Under the pieces are notes generated by a model. That model searched no databases, was not told the origin of the DNA, and worked only from the letters and a program-made list of their open reading frames with translations. A DNA stretch of 64,000 nt from Craspedostauros australis (lineage: Eukaryota > Bacillariophyta > Bacillariophyceae > Mastogloiales > Achnanthaceae): NCBI GenBank assembly GCA_026770025.1, contig JAMXDE010000016.1, positions 1,054,001 to 1,118,000 of the forward strand, in the 5' to 3' direction. The position numbers were made by a program, and so were the translations under genes. Positions 1-11,018 of this stretch are shown here, piece by piece (positions within the stretch are counted from its first letter, which is position 1; each line of letters starts with the position of its first letter).

Positions 1-2
1 AG

Positions 3-752
3 AAGCAGCGCACTAGCAACGGCGCTTCGCCAGCAGGCAAGAACGCGGCAGTCGGCGAAGCCGAGATAGCAACTACGGCCGAGGATGACCAGCGCCGCTT
101 CCGCCCGTACCAGTCCGAGCAATGGGCTGAGAAGTTCGAGGAGCTCCTCGCCTTCAAGAAGGAGCGCGGCCACTGCTGCGTCCCACACACCTTCGAGGAG
201 AACCCCGCTCTCGCTCGCTGGGTCAAGCGCCAGCGATACCAGTACAAGCTCAAGAACGAGTGCAAGCAGTCCACCATGACTGACGACCGCGTCAAGACCC
301 TCGAGAACGTCGGCTTCATCTGGGACTCCCACAGCGCCGCCTGGTTCGACCGCCTCAATGAGCTCGGCGACTACAAGAAGGGACACGGCAACTGCAACGT
401 GCCTAGCAACTACCCAGCCAACCCACAGCTCGCCACCTGGGTCAAGTGCCAGCGCCGCCAGTACAAGCTCTTCTGGGACGGCAAGACCTCCAACATGACC
501 CTGGAGCGCATCTCCGAGCTCGAGAAGCTGGGCTTCGAGTGGGAACTCCGCTCACACAACAAGAACAAGAACAAGGTCGCAGCGGCCCGCCACCAGACCC
601 TCCGCCAACACCAACAGCGCCAGCAGTTGCAGCAACAACAGCAGCACCATCAGCAGCAGCAGCAACTCCACCAACAGCTCATTCTGCAACACCAGCAGCA
701 GCAGCAGCAGCAAAACCTTCTGCTCCTCGCAAGGCACCAGCAGAGCCTCTAA
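3..752 (+). CDS. Helicase-associated (HA) domain protein, 5' truncated by window edge
   Basis: The frame is open from base 3 to the TAA at 750-752, so the gene begins outside the window; the first internal ATG (276) is not the real start. Two tandem HA modules are visible, one spanning roughly bases 108-270 and one 330-545. Each shows the family pattern W..K...L..FK..RGHC.VP, then N..L..WV..QR..YKL, then a helix ending in LE..GF.W. The C-terminus is a Gln/His-rich low-complexity tail (bases 590-720). HA modules (PF03457) are abundant in diatoms, often in stand-alone proteins without a helicase domain; a nucleic-acid-binding role is assumed, not shown. No helicase core is visible in the part present. 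Family call is firm; function is unknown. Confidence 0.8.
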   Translation, partial: KQRTSNGASPAGKNAAVGEAEIATTAEDDQRRFRPYQSEQWAEKFEELLAFKKERGHCCVPHTFEENPALARWVKRQRYQYKLKNECKQSTMTDDRVKTLENVGFIWDSHSAAWFDRLNELGDYKKGHGNCNVPSNYPANPQLATWVKCQRRQYKLFWDGKTSNMTLERISELEKLGFEWELRSHNKNKNKVAAARHQTLRQHQQRQQLQQQQQHHQQQQQLHQQLILQHQQQQQQQNLLLLARHQQSL

Positions 753-1486
753 GCACCGTCATGCCCTGAACATGACATGACCCGCAGGGACTCGAGCTGC
801 CTCGCAGCCAAGTTAACAACACGCACACAAATGGCGAAGCCGAGGCGCCGGCCAGCGGGTCGAACGTTCATGTCGCCTCGACATGATGTGACAGCCAGGA
901 ATGAAACCAAGGGACACGCTCAGGATGGGGCGACACGCCCACCAACAGGAGCAACAAGAACAACGGCCATACATGCCGCAGCTGCTCGCAATCAATTCAA
1001 CCAGGAGCAGCAGCCAGCCACGATAACGCACAGCAACGGCGAACAACAGCAACAACAACACATGCACTGTAGAAATTCATACAATATCAAACTTTTTATT
1101 CGTTCATACGCCATGGGATCTATCCCCCATCCAACTGTCAAACGTTGAGCATCTTTGTACATGTAACAACACAAATGAAAGCAAGAAACTGTTATAGTAC
1201 TCGGTATTCCTCGCGCCGTTACAGTTTGCAATCGCACTGTCGCCGCAAAGATCAAGGCTACATGCGCATTAGCACGCGCATGTGCGTGTAGGTTACCACG
1301 ATCACATGCCACAGAGCAAGGATGCACACTTTTTCCTGGGGCAAGTGCACAAGCCCGAGGTACTCGTAGGCATGTACGGTGCACCAAGGTTGCAAGTCAC
1401 GGCTCGCAGAGGTGCAGTATCAATCCATACCAGTGCTCGAACCAACACAATCATGTCTCCAGAGAGGTATCACGATGAGCGCGTCC
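753..1486. other. Intergenic, no gene seen
   Basis: Convergent 3' ends flank this stretch. It contains CAG/CAA-rich simple sequence (about 1005-1062) continuing the composition of the upstream gene's tail. Open frames on both strands are low-complexity or unconserved in appearance, so none is called. Confidence 0.5.
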
Positions 1487-2440
1487 CTACAGAATGGATG
1501 GGATGAATGCCTTGCGCTCCTTCGGGTAATCCTTGAACTTCTCCCTGTACCAACAGTGCTGCCTGAGGGCTCGTGGGATGAGATTGGCAGCAGTCCAAAC
1601 GGGGAACGACCACGCAGCCCAACATCTTGCTGCGATTGCATAGCCAACCCACTCCAGCATCTCTCCACCAAAATGGGGCGTGCTGACGTGCTCGAACAGA
1701 CCGCCGCGAGGGATCTGGTATCCCTCGTTCAGGGAGCGCAGGCGGCATAACTCACTGTCAGATGTGTAGTTGATGACGAAGCCAAGCGCCATGACGAATA
1801 CTCCCAAGACAAACCGGGGGGAATACTCGTATCGGTCTGGATACGATTGAAACTGGCAGAGGCTCTGTGCTTGCAAGCTGAACGGAACATCGGGTGGATG
1901 GAAGCACGCGGGCAGACAAAGACGCAGGGGATGGGATCAGCGATCGAAGTACTCATAGCGACACAGTGCAGAATCATATCACGCAGTACCATCCCATGAC
2001 ATGTCATGCCATATCCGTGCTTGTGTGACGCGCCGTACTCGTAAGAGTAAAAGAGGGACGTACTATCCGTTGACCGTCGTGTAGCACATGCCAGAAAGCG
2101 TGATTCCGATTGGTGTTTTGCTTTTGGGTGACATCTTGAGGGGATACAGCAACGTCCGGTTGATGTAGTGCAAAGTGAACGCGGCCAATAGAATGCAGTT
2201 CGACATCCGAAAGATCGTCTCGTCACGGTGCAGGTAGCCGTAGACGGACCAAATCAGGTTGGGTGATTCAAAGAGGAACCATGACATGGGTGCGGGGAGC
2301 ATCATCCCGAACCAGGAGTCTTCCGTGCGATGCAACTTTCCATACGTCGATAGTGGGCGCAGCATCAGCCATGCAAATACTACCGGGGCAAGTATGAACA
2401 CGCGGAGCGTCGTTGTATCCAACATCTCCCGTTCTGCCAT
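1487..2440 (-). CDS. 3-oxo-5-alpha-steroid 4-dehydrogenase (SRD5A/DET2 family), two exons
   Basis: Exon 1 is 2440-2064 and exon 2 is 1877-1487, giving 255 aa. The 186-bp intron has a GTACGT donor (2063) and a TTCAG acceptor. Splicing rebuilds the family motif NGYLQ exactly across the junction, which fixes both splice sites. Exon 2 carries the diagnostic C-terminal domain: PRGGLFEHVSTPHFGGEM, EWVGYA, and the terminal WYREKFKDYPKERKAFIP. Length matches SRD5A1/2 and plant DET2 (about 255-265 aa), not the longer polyprenol reductases or enoyl-CoA reductases. Family members are ER membrane enzymes using NADPH to reduce the delta-4 double bond of steroids; the substrate here is unknown. Several hydrophobic segments are visible. 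It is divergently arranged with the plastid protein gene starting at 3054. Confidence 0.88.
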
Positions 2441-3053
2441 GGTGTGCAGGAGTCTGTGTGTGAGTAGGCAGAGCAGTGGTGACGGCTACTACACTCGAGT
2501 TGAGCAGAGAGGAGTAGAGATTGGTTGCGACAGCTGTCTCCTTCGTTCGTTCGTTTGTTCGTCCGTCCCTTGACTTGACTTGATTTGATGGAAGCCTTCG
2601 AGTCTTCAGATGCGTTGGCTTGTGCGTTGGTGTGCTTGTTGGCGGGTCGGCGGAGAATAGATTTATCGGAAGTTCGTGATGGTTTGGATACCTCTCGGCG
2701 AGAGCTCCCTCCAAATCTTGGCGCGAAACATCGATTTTAGTCCATTGAGTCATAGTCACGATCCAGCCGATCACGAATAGGTCTCAATTCGACTTCCGAA
2801 ATTACAGAAGAGCTTTGCCATCACCCAAACGACCCACCAATCATCAACGCGATCCGCACCCAACAAAGGATCAACGTCACCAACACCCACAAGGACGAGC
2901 CGCGCTCCGCTGATGCCAAGCGATATCTATCGGCTTGCCAAACTCAACAACACTGCTCCAATCAAGAACGATCGATACGGAGAGACAATCCATCGATGCT
3001 CGTCCCTTGCAGCGACGGATCATCAAGCACCGCACAAAGTTACCTGCTTCAAG

Positions 3054-3536
3054 ATGGCGATTCTGTCGCAGATCCTCATCATCTGCATGCTGTGCGGTTG
3101 GGGCGTGTCAGCCTTCGCTCTATCCATGCACCATCAAGGTTCTAATAGGTCCACCACACAAGACACTTCATCATCGTCATTGCCATCGGCTGCACGACGT
3201 GCCTTCGTGATTGGTTCCGCTTCCTTCCTTGCTGGCATTGGCACTGCAGCTCCGGCCAACGCTCTGAAGCAACGCAACGAGGCATTGTGCGGGACAGGCT
3301 TCTTCACCAATATTGCTCAATACAAGTGCACAGAGATCGGCGACATATCGGACGAGGGCAAGTCAAAGGCGATGAACCGGAATGACATGCAATCGGTGGA
3401 TAGCCTCCTGTCCAAGTTCGGCAATATCGAAGTCGTTGAAGGGGTCAAGGATACATCAGCGTCGTTATCGTCATCGGCCAAGACGAAGGCCAACGAAAAG
3501 AGTGAAGCTCTTGCGTCGGATCGCAAGGGAAGCTAG
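3054..3536 (+). CDS. Probable thylakoid-lumen protein with tripartite plastid/Tat targeting
   Basis: I start at ATG 3054 (160 aa), since this begins an ideal signal peptide; the frame is open upstream to 2913. Residues 1-25 (MAILSQILIICMLCGWGVSA) are a signal peptide ending at an A|F junction (VSAFAL), the motif for import into diatom plastids. After a Ser/Thr-rich transit-like stretch comes a twin-arginine signal, RRAFVIGSASFLAGIG, ending APANA, a typical lumen cleavage site. The mature part starts LKQRNEALCGTGFFTN and has two Cys, then a Ser/Lys-rich tail. I infer export to the thylakoid lumen by the Tat route. I do not recognise the mature protein. The gene ends 155 bp from the convergent dihydrouridine synthase gene. 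Confidence 0.72.
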   Translation: MAILSQILIICMLCGWGVSAFALSMHHQGSNRSTTQDTSSSSLPSAARRAFVIGSASFLAGIGTAAPANALKQRNEALCGTGFFTNIAQYKCTEIGDISDEGKSKAMNRNDMQSVDSLLSKFGNIEVVEGVKDTSASLSSSAKTKANEKSEALASDRKGS

Positions 3537-3691
3537 AGTAGATTCCAAATCATCGCCAACATCATCCGTATCATATCCCGTTCGTCTGTTCATGATAATA
3601 TGACTACCTCCTCTTCATTCGATTCCATTCTTCATGACATGGCATTCGTCATGCACCCACCTTGAAAGAAAGGAAGCCCAGACGGCTCACT

Positions 3692-5527
3692 TCAAAAGAT
3701 GCTGCGCTGCAAGGGACCGGAACGCTTCGCAAAGTCGTAGCGCTCAATCTCCGAGATGGGTGTATGCTCTCGGATCGACTTCGTCAACGTTTGCGACGGA
3801 ACGTCCATCATTGCAGCCTGTAGCATGGATTGCGCCGTGTACCGTTGTGCCCGTGATCCCAGCTTACGCAATCGTCGTTGGTAGGCATCGTTTCCATCTT
3901 CACCGTACATCAAGTGGAAGGGCGCGCCGATCAGCCTGCGGCGATTGGATTCCATTTGGTCTTGCGTCCATTGCAACGCCTTCCATCGTTCTTCTTCTTT
4001 GGCACAATATTGCATGTACTGTGTCAAGACATCGTCGCGACTTTTCATCACTTGTCGTTGCTGTGTTTGTTGGAGTAGATCATCTCCTTCGACTCTCCAC
4101 AGATCATCCACGCTCGCGAAGGAACACGGATGATTGATGACGGCGCGTCCCACCATCGCTCCCATGCCAGTACCACCCGACGTACGTTGTTGAATGTCAT
4201 TGACGTTCTGAATTCCACCGTTGGTCACGACCTCCAGCTGCGGGAAGTGGGATGCCAACCGCGGCACGACGCCGGGACGCAACGGCGGAATGCTGCGATT
4301 GTCGATGGTGGCCTGACGGGCCCTTCGTTTGGCTTGGTATTGGGCACGCTTGTGATTGATTTTAGGTGGTGCAGAATCGTTGTTGCCGTTCTTGCTGTTG
4401 GCATTGTTCTTGGATGGAACCCACAACGATGACGATTGCTCCAGCGCATCTCCCAACAGAGCGATGCGCGCATGGCACTGCACTCGTCGCACGTCACCAT
4501 TCTTGGTGATGGTGGACACGAAGTGATGACTTTCCTGAAAGGCCTCGTCATCCGATTTGGCACGATCCGCAGCCGCGTCATATGTCGCAATCTCGCGCAC
4601 ACCGAGACGATGCTTGACCGATAGAAAGGTGCCGTTTGGTTCGCAGGACGCGTCTACCATGTCCTGTATCGATCGTGACATTGCTTCGACGCATTGGGCC
4701 ACCAACGATGGTGTCTGCATGAGAGCCGCGCCGCCGGCTCTGCCGGAAACAGCGTTGCTGGGGCAGCCGCAGTTGAGATTGATGGAGTCGTAGCCGTACG
4801 CAGCACCGATGGAGGCGGCCTTGGCAAGCGCCTGCGGATCCTTGCCACCCAGCTGCAGATGAGTGTTGCCGTGCGGGTCATCGAATTGGAGCAATTCGTG
4901 AAGGGCAACGGTTTGCGGGTCGGCGTTGGTATATGAATGCGACGATATCGAGGAGACGACCTCCAGGATGTCATCCGGATGGTACGACACTGCGCCCGTG
5001 CTGCTGTGCTCAGCCGCCGCAAGCTGATACGCCTGGACAATCTGATTGGCCGGTATCATCTCGGTGTACAAATGCGCATGCTGGCTGATGCAGCGGAACA
5101 TGTAGCGGTAATGACGATTGGTGTGTCCCATCATCGGTGCCACGGAGAATAGCTCCTGCGATGTTGGGACACTTGTCGGCATGTGTGTAGGTGCTGCTGA
5201 ATCTGCTGGTGAGTGTGCAGACAATGGCACTGGCAGTGATAGGGACATGACTTGTGCTGGATTGATGAAGAGCAGCATCAGCATGGCTGTCAACGCTTTC
5301 ATCATTCTCGCTGTCGCTGTTGAGAAATCCCGAGCGGTGGATGGAAAGCAACTCGTACTCGTCTTCGTGCTCGTACGTGTTCTGTGAATGTGGCTGGAGT
5401 TAGTATCCGTACCATCATGGTACGAGCAACGGCTTCCACTTGACACAGCGGCCAGACCAGCTGCGCCAGCTGCGATCGTAGCTACAGTCGCAATCGATGT
5501 CGCTGTCCCAGTCGTAGTCGCATTCAT
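3692..5527 (-). CDS. tRNA-dihydrouridine synthase, DusA-like, with N-terminal extension
   Basis: 611 aa from the ATG at 5527; a later in-frame ATG near 5308, which begins a hydrophobic leader (MMKALTAMLMLLFINPAQV), is an alternative start. The FMN-dependent TIM-barrel is clear: VAPMMGHTNRHYRY, LYTEMI, LQLGGKDP, INLNCGCPS (catalytic Cys), VKHRLGV, CHARIALLGDAL, TNGGI and GAMVGRAVINHP. Order and wording follow bacterial DusA, the U20/U20a-type enzyme, rather than Dus1-4 of animals and yeast. I infer a plastid or mitochondrial tRNA target from the leader and bacterial affinity. Oddities are a roughly 50-residue Asn/Lys/Arg-rich insertion between CHAR and the PPL segment, and replacement of the usual DusA Asp in the APMxD motif by Gly. 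No intron was seen. Confidence 0.87.
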   Translation of the reverse strand: MNATTTGTATSIATVATIAAGAAGLAAVSSGSRCSYHDGTDTNSSHIHRTRTSTKTSTSCFPSTARDFSTATARMMKALTAMLMLLFINPAQVMSLSLPVPLSAHSPADSAAPTHMPTSVPTSQELFSVAPMMGHTNRHYRYMFRCISQHAHLYTEMIPANQIVQAYQLAAAEHSSTGAVSYHPDDILEVVSSISSHSYTNADPQTVALHELLQFDDPHGNTHLQLGGKDPQALAKAASIGAAYGYDSINLNCGCPSNAVSGRAGGAALMQTPSLVAQCVEAMSRSIQDMVDASCEPNGTFLSVKHRLGVREIATYDAAADRAKSDDEAFQESHHFVSTITKNGDVRRVQCHARIALLGDALEQSSSLWVPSKNNANSKNGNNDSAPPKINHKRAQYQAKRRARQATIDNRSIPPLRPGVVPRLASHFPQLEVVTNGGIQNVNDIQQRTSGGTGMGAMVGRAVINHPCSFASVDDLWRVEGDDLLQQTQQRQVMKSRDDVLTQYMQYCAKEEERWKALQWTQDQMESNRRRLIGAPFHLMYGEDGNDAYQRRLRKLGSRAQRYTAQSMLQAAMMDVPSQTLTKSIREHTPISEIERYDFAKRSGPLQRSIF

Positions 5528-6067
5528 ACCTTCCAAGAGAGTGCGAGGATGGCGGCGGTGATACCATTGTCACAACCGACGGGCGATACCCTTGCAATCA
5601 GTGTCGTGATGCGTCATGTGTGAGGTCGGATGGACATCTCAGTCATTGGTGGTTGATGGCTCGCTCCACCAACAACGCACTGCGAGGAATCGCGAAGAAC
5701 CGACACGAACAAAAAATGAGCGGCCAGCGATGACACTTCGTCCCCGATGACAGGAATGAGGACTTATGAAGTACCTTTGGATCTGCCATCCCGAGAAAGC
5801 CCAAGGAGATCCAACCAAGAAAAGTGCCACGCATCAAACCCCAACAGAAACCCAGACTCTGATACTGCCAACATCCATCACCAACCATCGACACCCGTCG
5901 CCAACATCCAATGTCCAACGGCAAGCATAAAACTTCTGGGGAAGCATCACGAACGCCTCCCATTTCAACGTGCTCATCTATAATACATACCTCCAGCACC
6001 ACAAGAAGGCATTGTATCAGCACCAACAGAAACGTCAGTAGCAGTAAGTGGTTGCAAAGAACAGAAC
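5528..6067. other. Divergent intergenic region, no gene seen
   Basis: This lies between the dihydrouridine synthase gene (-) and the S49 protease gene (+) and presumably holds both promoters. A minus-strand open frame (6074-5643) overlaps the protease start and has no recognisable domain, so it is not called. Confidence 0.4.
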
Positions 6068-8531
6068 TTGGCAAAGATGAAGGTGCCGTTGATGTTGGCG
6101 CTCGCTTCTCAATGCTGCATCCTCAGCATGATGCCAATCGCAGCATCGTCGTCAGCACGATGGGCCTCGTCCTCACGACGCAACGATGGCCTCGCCTCGC
6201 TCTTTGAACGCTTCAGTCAGGGCGGAAACGCGAATCGCGACGATCGACGTATCGTGGACCTTACGCATCCGTTCCGGTCAGGCATCCTGCGCGCCGACCC
6301 CAGCAACATCCAGGCCTCCACGAGAGCGCGCAAGAAGGATGGCAAGCAAGATGATGACGGCGATCGAAACGACAAGGATGGAGACGACCAACCCACGCCA
6401 CGCAACAAGCGACGTTCTCTGAACTGGCTGGAACGCAGAAAGCCAAACGAGCCAAGGCGCAGCAACAGCAGAAATGACGGCAAGAAGACCGGCACGACCT
6501 CCAACGACAAGGATGGCGCGAACGACGAGGGGCAGCTCAGCGACATCAACTTCGTGAAGGACCAGAAGTTATATTCCAGAGCCGAGGCCCGACGTCAGAA
6601 ACGCAAGAAGGCTCGCGAGGAACGACAGCGCTTGAAGGACGAGAAGGAAGAAAAGAAGCGATTGCAGGAGGAAGACAAGAAGCAACGCAAGAAGGAGAAG
6701 GCTAGCGGCAGCAAAGCAAGAAAAACCGAAGATAGTGAAGGAGAGCAAGGCAAGGATCTGGATGATGGACAGTCTGATGATCTCACTTCTGGTCGCAGGA
6801 ACAAATCCACCCAGTCCATTAAAGACGGCGAGAAGGAGGATGAAGATGATGACGAGCTCGACCAGCTTCGGGAGTTCTTGGGCTCCACTTCATCAACTAA
6901 GGCCAACAACACATCTGCAAACAGCACCAGCAACAGCAAGAACGACAAAGAGAATTCGGAGGCAGAGTCGGACCAGCCACGATGGAGATACCCTCAGCGG
7001 CAACAGCAGCAGCAGCAGCAACAACAACAACAAAGTGGCAGACAGGGCCATTCACAACTGATCATCCTCGGTTCCCCGTCTCAGTCCATGCATCCGCGCT
7101 CGCCGAACGATCCAGATGACCCATCACAAAAGAGCCACCTCAACCAACACGCCACGGCGCAGCTTGTTGCGGAAGTCGCCGTCGCGTTGGTCGGCATCGC
7201 GACAAGAACATGGATCTACTCGTGGATCATCCGCCTCATCACATCGGACCATGAAATCATGGATCCGGCGCAGCACTTCTTCTGGGAGGTCATCAACAAC
7301 AAGTACGACCGCGACGAGGCCATCCTTTCGCGCGCATTCCACAGTCGTCCATCGGGCGTCACCGCCAAGGACTGGAGAAGCTACCACCGGACAGCCAGAC
7401 CTGCCCACAGCCAGCTCCGCGCCGCACTCCCCACGCAAACGTTGGTCGTTGTGGACATCACGCCCGGCGGTGAGATCGATCTGGAGTACATCTCCAACGT
7501 CTGCACCTTTCTCGTCAAACAGCATGCCCGCCAAGCCTTTGGGAAAAAGCTGGAAGTCGTGCTCTTGGTGCAATCTCCCGGCGGCGGGGTCACGCAGTTC
7601 GGACTGGCCGCATCGGAGATTGCCAGACTTCGCAAGAACAACATCAACGTCACGGTCTGCATCGATCAGGTTGCGGCAAGCGGAGGTAAGATCAATCATG
7701 AACAGTCTTGTGCGTGTGCGTGTCATATTTGCATATTTGCTTTGTACTCGCGTTTTACTTCTTGACAATGTTTGAGCAACTGGAAGGCCACAGCATTGCG
7801 ATACATCGTCGTCCGCGAAAGTACCAATTGCAGTCTATGTGTGCCTATGTCTGTGTGTGCATCTTTCATGGATTGCAGCGGTTGCTGCCACCACCGAAAC
7901 ACAACGCTCACTCCAGGGTCCCTCCTGCACTTTGCTTCCCAACTCCGATCTCGCTTATCAAATGGTACACATCACAGGCTACATGATGGCAACTCAGGCA
8001 TCCCGCATCATCGCAGCGCCGTTCGCTTATGTTGGCAGCATCGGCGTCCGCCTGGAGACCTTCAACTTCAACAAGATGCTGGAGAACTACAAGGTCCGCC
8101 CTATCGTCCTGCATGCTGGCAAGAACAAGAACAACCTCTCGATGTTCGGCAAGGTGACCGACGACGGTATCCAAGAGGAACAGAAACGGCTCACCCAGAT
8201 GCACTCTGCCTTCATCCGATGGTGCACGGACCAGCGACCATCCCTCGACCTGTCCATCTGCGACGGTTCTATCCACATCGGGGACGAAGCGCTGGAGACC
8301 GGATTGGTGGACCGCATCCTCACCTCCAGCGAGTACATCCACGAACGCATGCGCGAGGGTGATTACGTCCTCAAACTGCACAAATACAGCAACGTGCATG
8401 TCCAGCAACGCCTCATCAACCTACTTCCGCACGTCAAGAAGAAGGTCAAAGTCATTATCACGCGCGTCGTGCAATCCGGCTTTGTCTTGAATATCGCACG
8501 TCAGATTGTGGCACAGGCGGGGTCGGCATAA
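6068..8531 (+). CDS. SohB-like signal peptide peptidase (peptidase family S49), two exons
   Basis: Exon 1 is 6068-7685 and exon 2 is 7978-8531, giving 723 aa; the 292-bp intron has a GTAAGA donor and a CACAG acceptor. Splicing restores the nucleophile motif VAASGGYMMA. Residue S538 is the catalytic Ser; Lys590 in the AGKNKNNL segment lies 52 residues later, the spacing and context of SohB (AG-x-x-K). VGSIGV and the C-terminal EALETGLVDRI also match. The N-terminus has a hydrophobic leader (residues 4-26), then about 300 residues of charged Lys/Glu/Asp-rich disordered sequence with a Gln run (7005-7033), then a predicted membrane helix near residue 364 (AQLVAEVAVALVGIA) before the protease domain. 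S49 enzymes are membrane-bound serine proteases that degrade cleaved signal peptides; plant members act in plastids. The long charged insert is unusual. Confidence 0.88.
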
Positions 8532-8850
8532 GTGTCAAGGGGGTACTAATGCCAACATGTAAACATGCAAACAAAGGATGCAATAAAGCAAAGAGATATT
8601 GTCTTAAATTACATGTAAGGACCGAAAGTTTGGTAGAGTCACCTTGCCATACGTTCAACCAATTGGCGTAGTCAATCTAGCTTAGATATACTAGCCTGCT
8701 TTGGTGTGGCCATTTTGCGTGATCTTTGTTGGCTGGACGATACGAAAAACACCGTGGCGATGACCACAGAACACTCACAAACCAAACCAAAACGAGCATC
8801 GCGAGCACACACTACGCGCACGCAGATCAACCAATGCAACCACACTCATC
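8532..8850. other. Short intergenic region
   Basis: 3' flank of the protease gene and 5' flank of the pseudouridine synthase gene, both on the + strand. No gene or motif is recognised. Confidence 0.4.
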
Positions 8851-10247
8851 ATGCCCAATCCATCAAGCGAGGATCAGCAACAAAGAAACGTCCAGGCAGA
8901 ACCCAAGGACAGATTCAGTGCGATTCCGCAGCACTTGCAAATAGAGATCATTCACAGCGACGATGACATCATCGTGATCCGCAAACCGAACAACCTGCGA
9001 TCCGTGCCTGGATTTGCTGCCACCAATACGGACGAGGCATCGCCCAAACCATCGGGCAATCGACGCACGGGTCACGAGGCGTGGGTGCTGGCGCTGCAAA
9101 GCTTTCGCAACGACAAGATGCTGCGGTCCGAACAATCTCGCATTGCCAACTGCCTGCGTGCGATGGCCTCCATCCCGGACAACGCGCTGCAATCCATCCC
9201 GCGCAAGCACAAGCCATTCTGCAGATACGTGCAGCGCAATGCGCGCCGGCTCTTCGCAACATCATCCGATCGCCATGACAATGGAGACCATGCACCGCAG
9301 GCGGCGCACGAGAACCAGGAACTCTGCAACCAGGTGTACCAACGCATCAAGCAGCGACAGATCCCACTGATAAATCTCCCACAAGTGACGAAACTGGAAG
9401 ATTCTGCCGTGGGACAGCTCACGTTGCTGGGATACGGCGGAATGCCGGAGGCATTCAACGTCGACAAGTCCATTCATGTTGTGCATCGGTTGGATTGCGA
9501 GGTATGTGCGTCCATGTGTATGAAGACCCATCGCGAATGAGGGGATTGCGACAAGAGTGCTGCGGTTCCTCTCGATGCATCGTGCGACCTGAATCTCTCC
9601 CTTGCTGACGCGCACCAAATGGGATGCATGCTGTACTCTACCCCACTCTACCATTTCTATTTTGCACGCTCTCCATTCCCATCATTGCAATACAGACATC
9701 CGGAGTCATGACGTTCGCCCGCAACAGCGCCGCAGCCTCGTTCCTTTCCAAAGTCTGGCGCGAACGCGATGGTGTCCACAAGACATACATTGCGGAGGTT
9801 TCTGGCTGGCCTCCTTTCGCGGAGAAGCAACAAACGGAGGGAGAGATCCGCACGTTCTTGGCAAAGAGCGAAGAGAGCATCAAGTGGAAAGTTATGTCGA
9901 ACCAACAACAACAACAACAACAACAACAGGAGCAGCAGCAGAGTGATGATGAGCGATGCAAAGAAAGTATCACCAAGTGGGCGTTGCGTGCGTCGTCGTG
10001 CAGCGAATCGATGAAGGACGGTCATATCGTGCTGCGGCTCCATCCTATCACTGGCAGGACGCACCAGCTGAGGGTTCATTGCGCTCACGTTGGCAACGGG
10101 ATCGTAGGCGATTCATTATATGGTGATGACAAAGGGAAATCTGACACAGGCAATCTCCGTCTACATGCTTCGGAGCTTTCATTTCCTCATCCCAAGGACA
10201 AGATTGCTGTTTCTTTCTCTTCTGAACCGTCCTGGTTGCACGCATAA
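8851..10247 (+). CDS. RluA-family RNA pseudouridine synthase, two exons
   Basis: Exon 1 is 8851-9501 and exon 2 is 9696-10247, giving 400 aa; the 194-bp intron has a GTATGT donor and a TACAG acceptor. Splicing joins HRLDCE to TSGVMTFA, rebuilding the RluA signature; Asp215 of HRLD is the catalytic nucleophile. Other family elements are IIVIRKPNNLRSVPG near the N-terminus, K.Y.AEV after the active site, and LHPITGRTHQLRVHCAHVGNGI followed by DSLYG. The enzyme isomerises uridine to pseudouridine in rRNA or tRNA. Compared with bacterial RluA (about 220 aa) it carries a roughly 140-residue insertion between the N-terminal strand and HRLD, and a Gln run encoded at 9903-9945. Target RNA and compartment cannot be read from the sequence. 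Confidence 0.9.
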
Positions 10248-10742
10248 TGGCGATAAGCAATGGAGCAGAGTGCAAGGCTTCGTCGAATGGAGATAACACC
10301 TTCCCAAAACAGAGGGGTTTGTAGCTTGGAGATTACCAAGGGCACAGATGGCGCAGGGACGATGCGAGTGACTTCAACCTGACAGAAAGCTGCTATGATT
10401 GACACGCAAGACACGCTCGCTCACCCGCAAACAGAGGGTCGGCAGCGACTCTGCAGTCTACTGTACCGGTGCAGACATCCCACACCAGTTGGCCAAACGA
10501 TGATATCACGTCACCATCCACATTGGTATGATACAGATGCAAGGTTCAGGTGGCAGGGCAATCGACTAGTGAAATTGATTGATACAAGGCATGCGGACTA
10601 TCAGTCTACGATACTAACGTATTTGTAGTGTGCTCGGTGTGGATCTGACGATCGATGCGTGGACATGAACGCTGGTTCTCACGTTGTACATATGAATGGA
10701 GTGAGAGTGACCGATCATATGCTGACTTCATGTCCTCCAATG
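10248..10742. other. Intergenic, no gene seen
   Basis: 3' flank of the pseudouridine synthase gene. No conserved reading frame was found on either strand. Confidence 0.4.
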
Positions 10743-11015
10743 TCACTCGCCACTCGGCGCTGTATCACCAGATCCTCTCCACCAGCTCGTTTTTGTCCGT
10801 TTGATGGAAGGTCCCTCGTTGAAGCATATGAGGATGCCAAGATGACCCTTCCTCGTTGCGACATCGGCTGCGGTCTCACCTTTATTGTTTCTGATCTCGA
10901 GATCGATGTTCACATGGTCCGATCTAACCAACGCTTTCACCACACGTTGAGAACTGTTCGCACTGGCCAAGTGCAACGGTGTGTCGCCGGACGCCAAAAT
11001 AGCACCACAGCATGT
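10743..11015 (-). pseudogene. Ankyrin-repeat fragment
   Basis: Reading leftward from a stop at 11016-11018, the frame gives an ankyrin repeat: SGDTPLHLASANSSQRVVKAL, with TPLHLA the core motif, then a second one (NNKGETAADVATRKGHLGIL), then a short tail and a stop. There is no ATG start in frame, and I found no matching upstream exon between 11019 and 11900. It could be the last exon of an ankyrin gene whose other exons I failed to see, but a decayed remnant is more likely, since a second degraded ankyrin gene lies on the same strand at 14.2-15.5 kb. Confidence 0.55.
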
Positions 11016-11018
11016 CTA

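Noticed and set aside
552-737. Poly-Leu open frame on the minus strand
   Set aside because: It is the reverse complement of the CAG/CAA-rich tail of the helicase-associated-domain gene.
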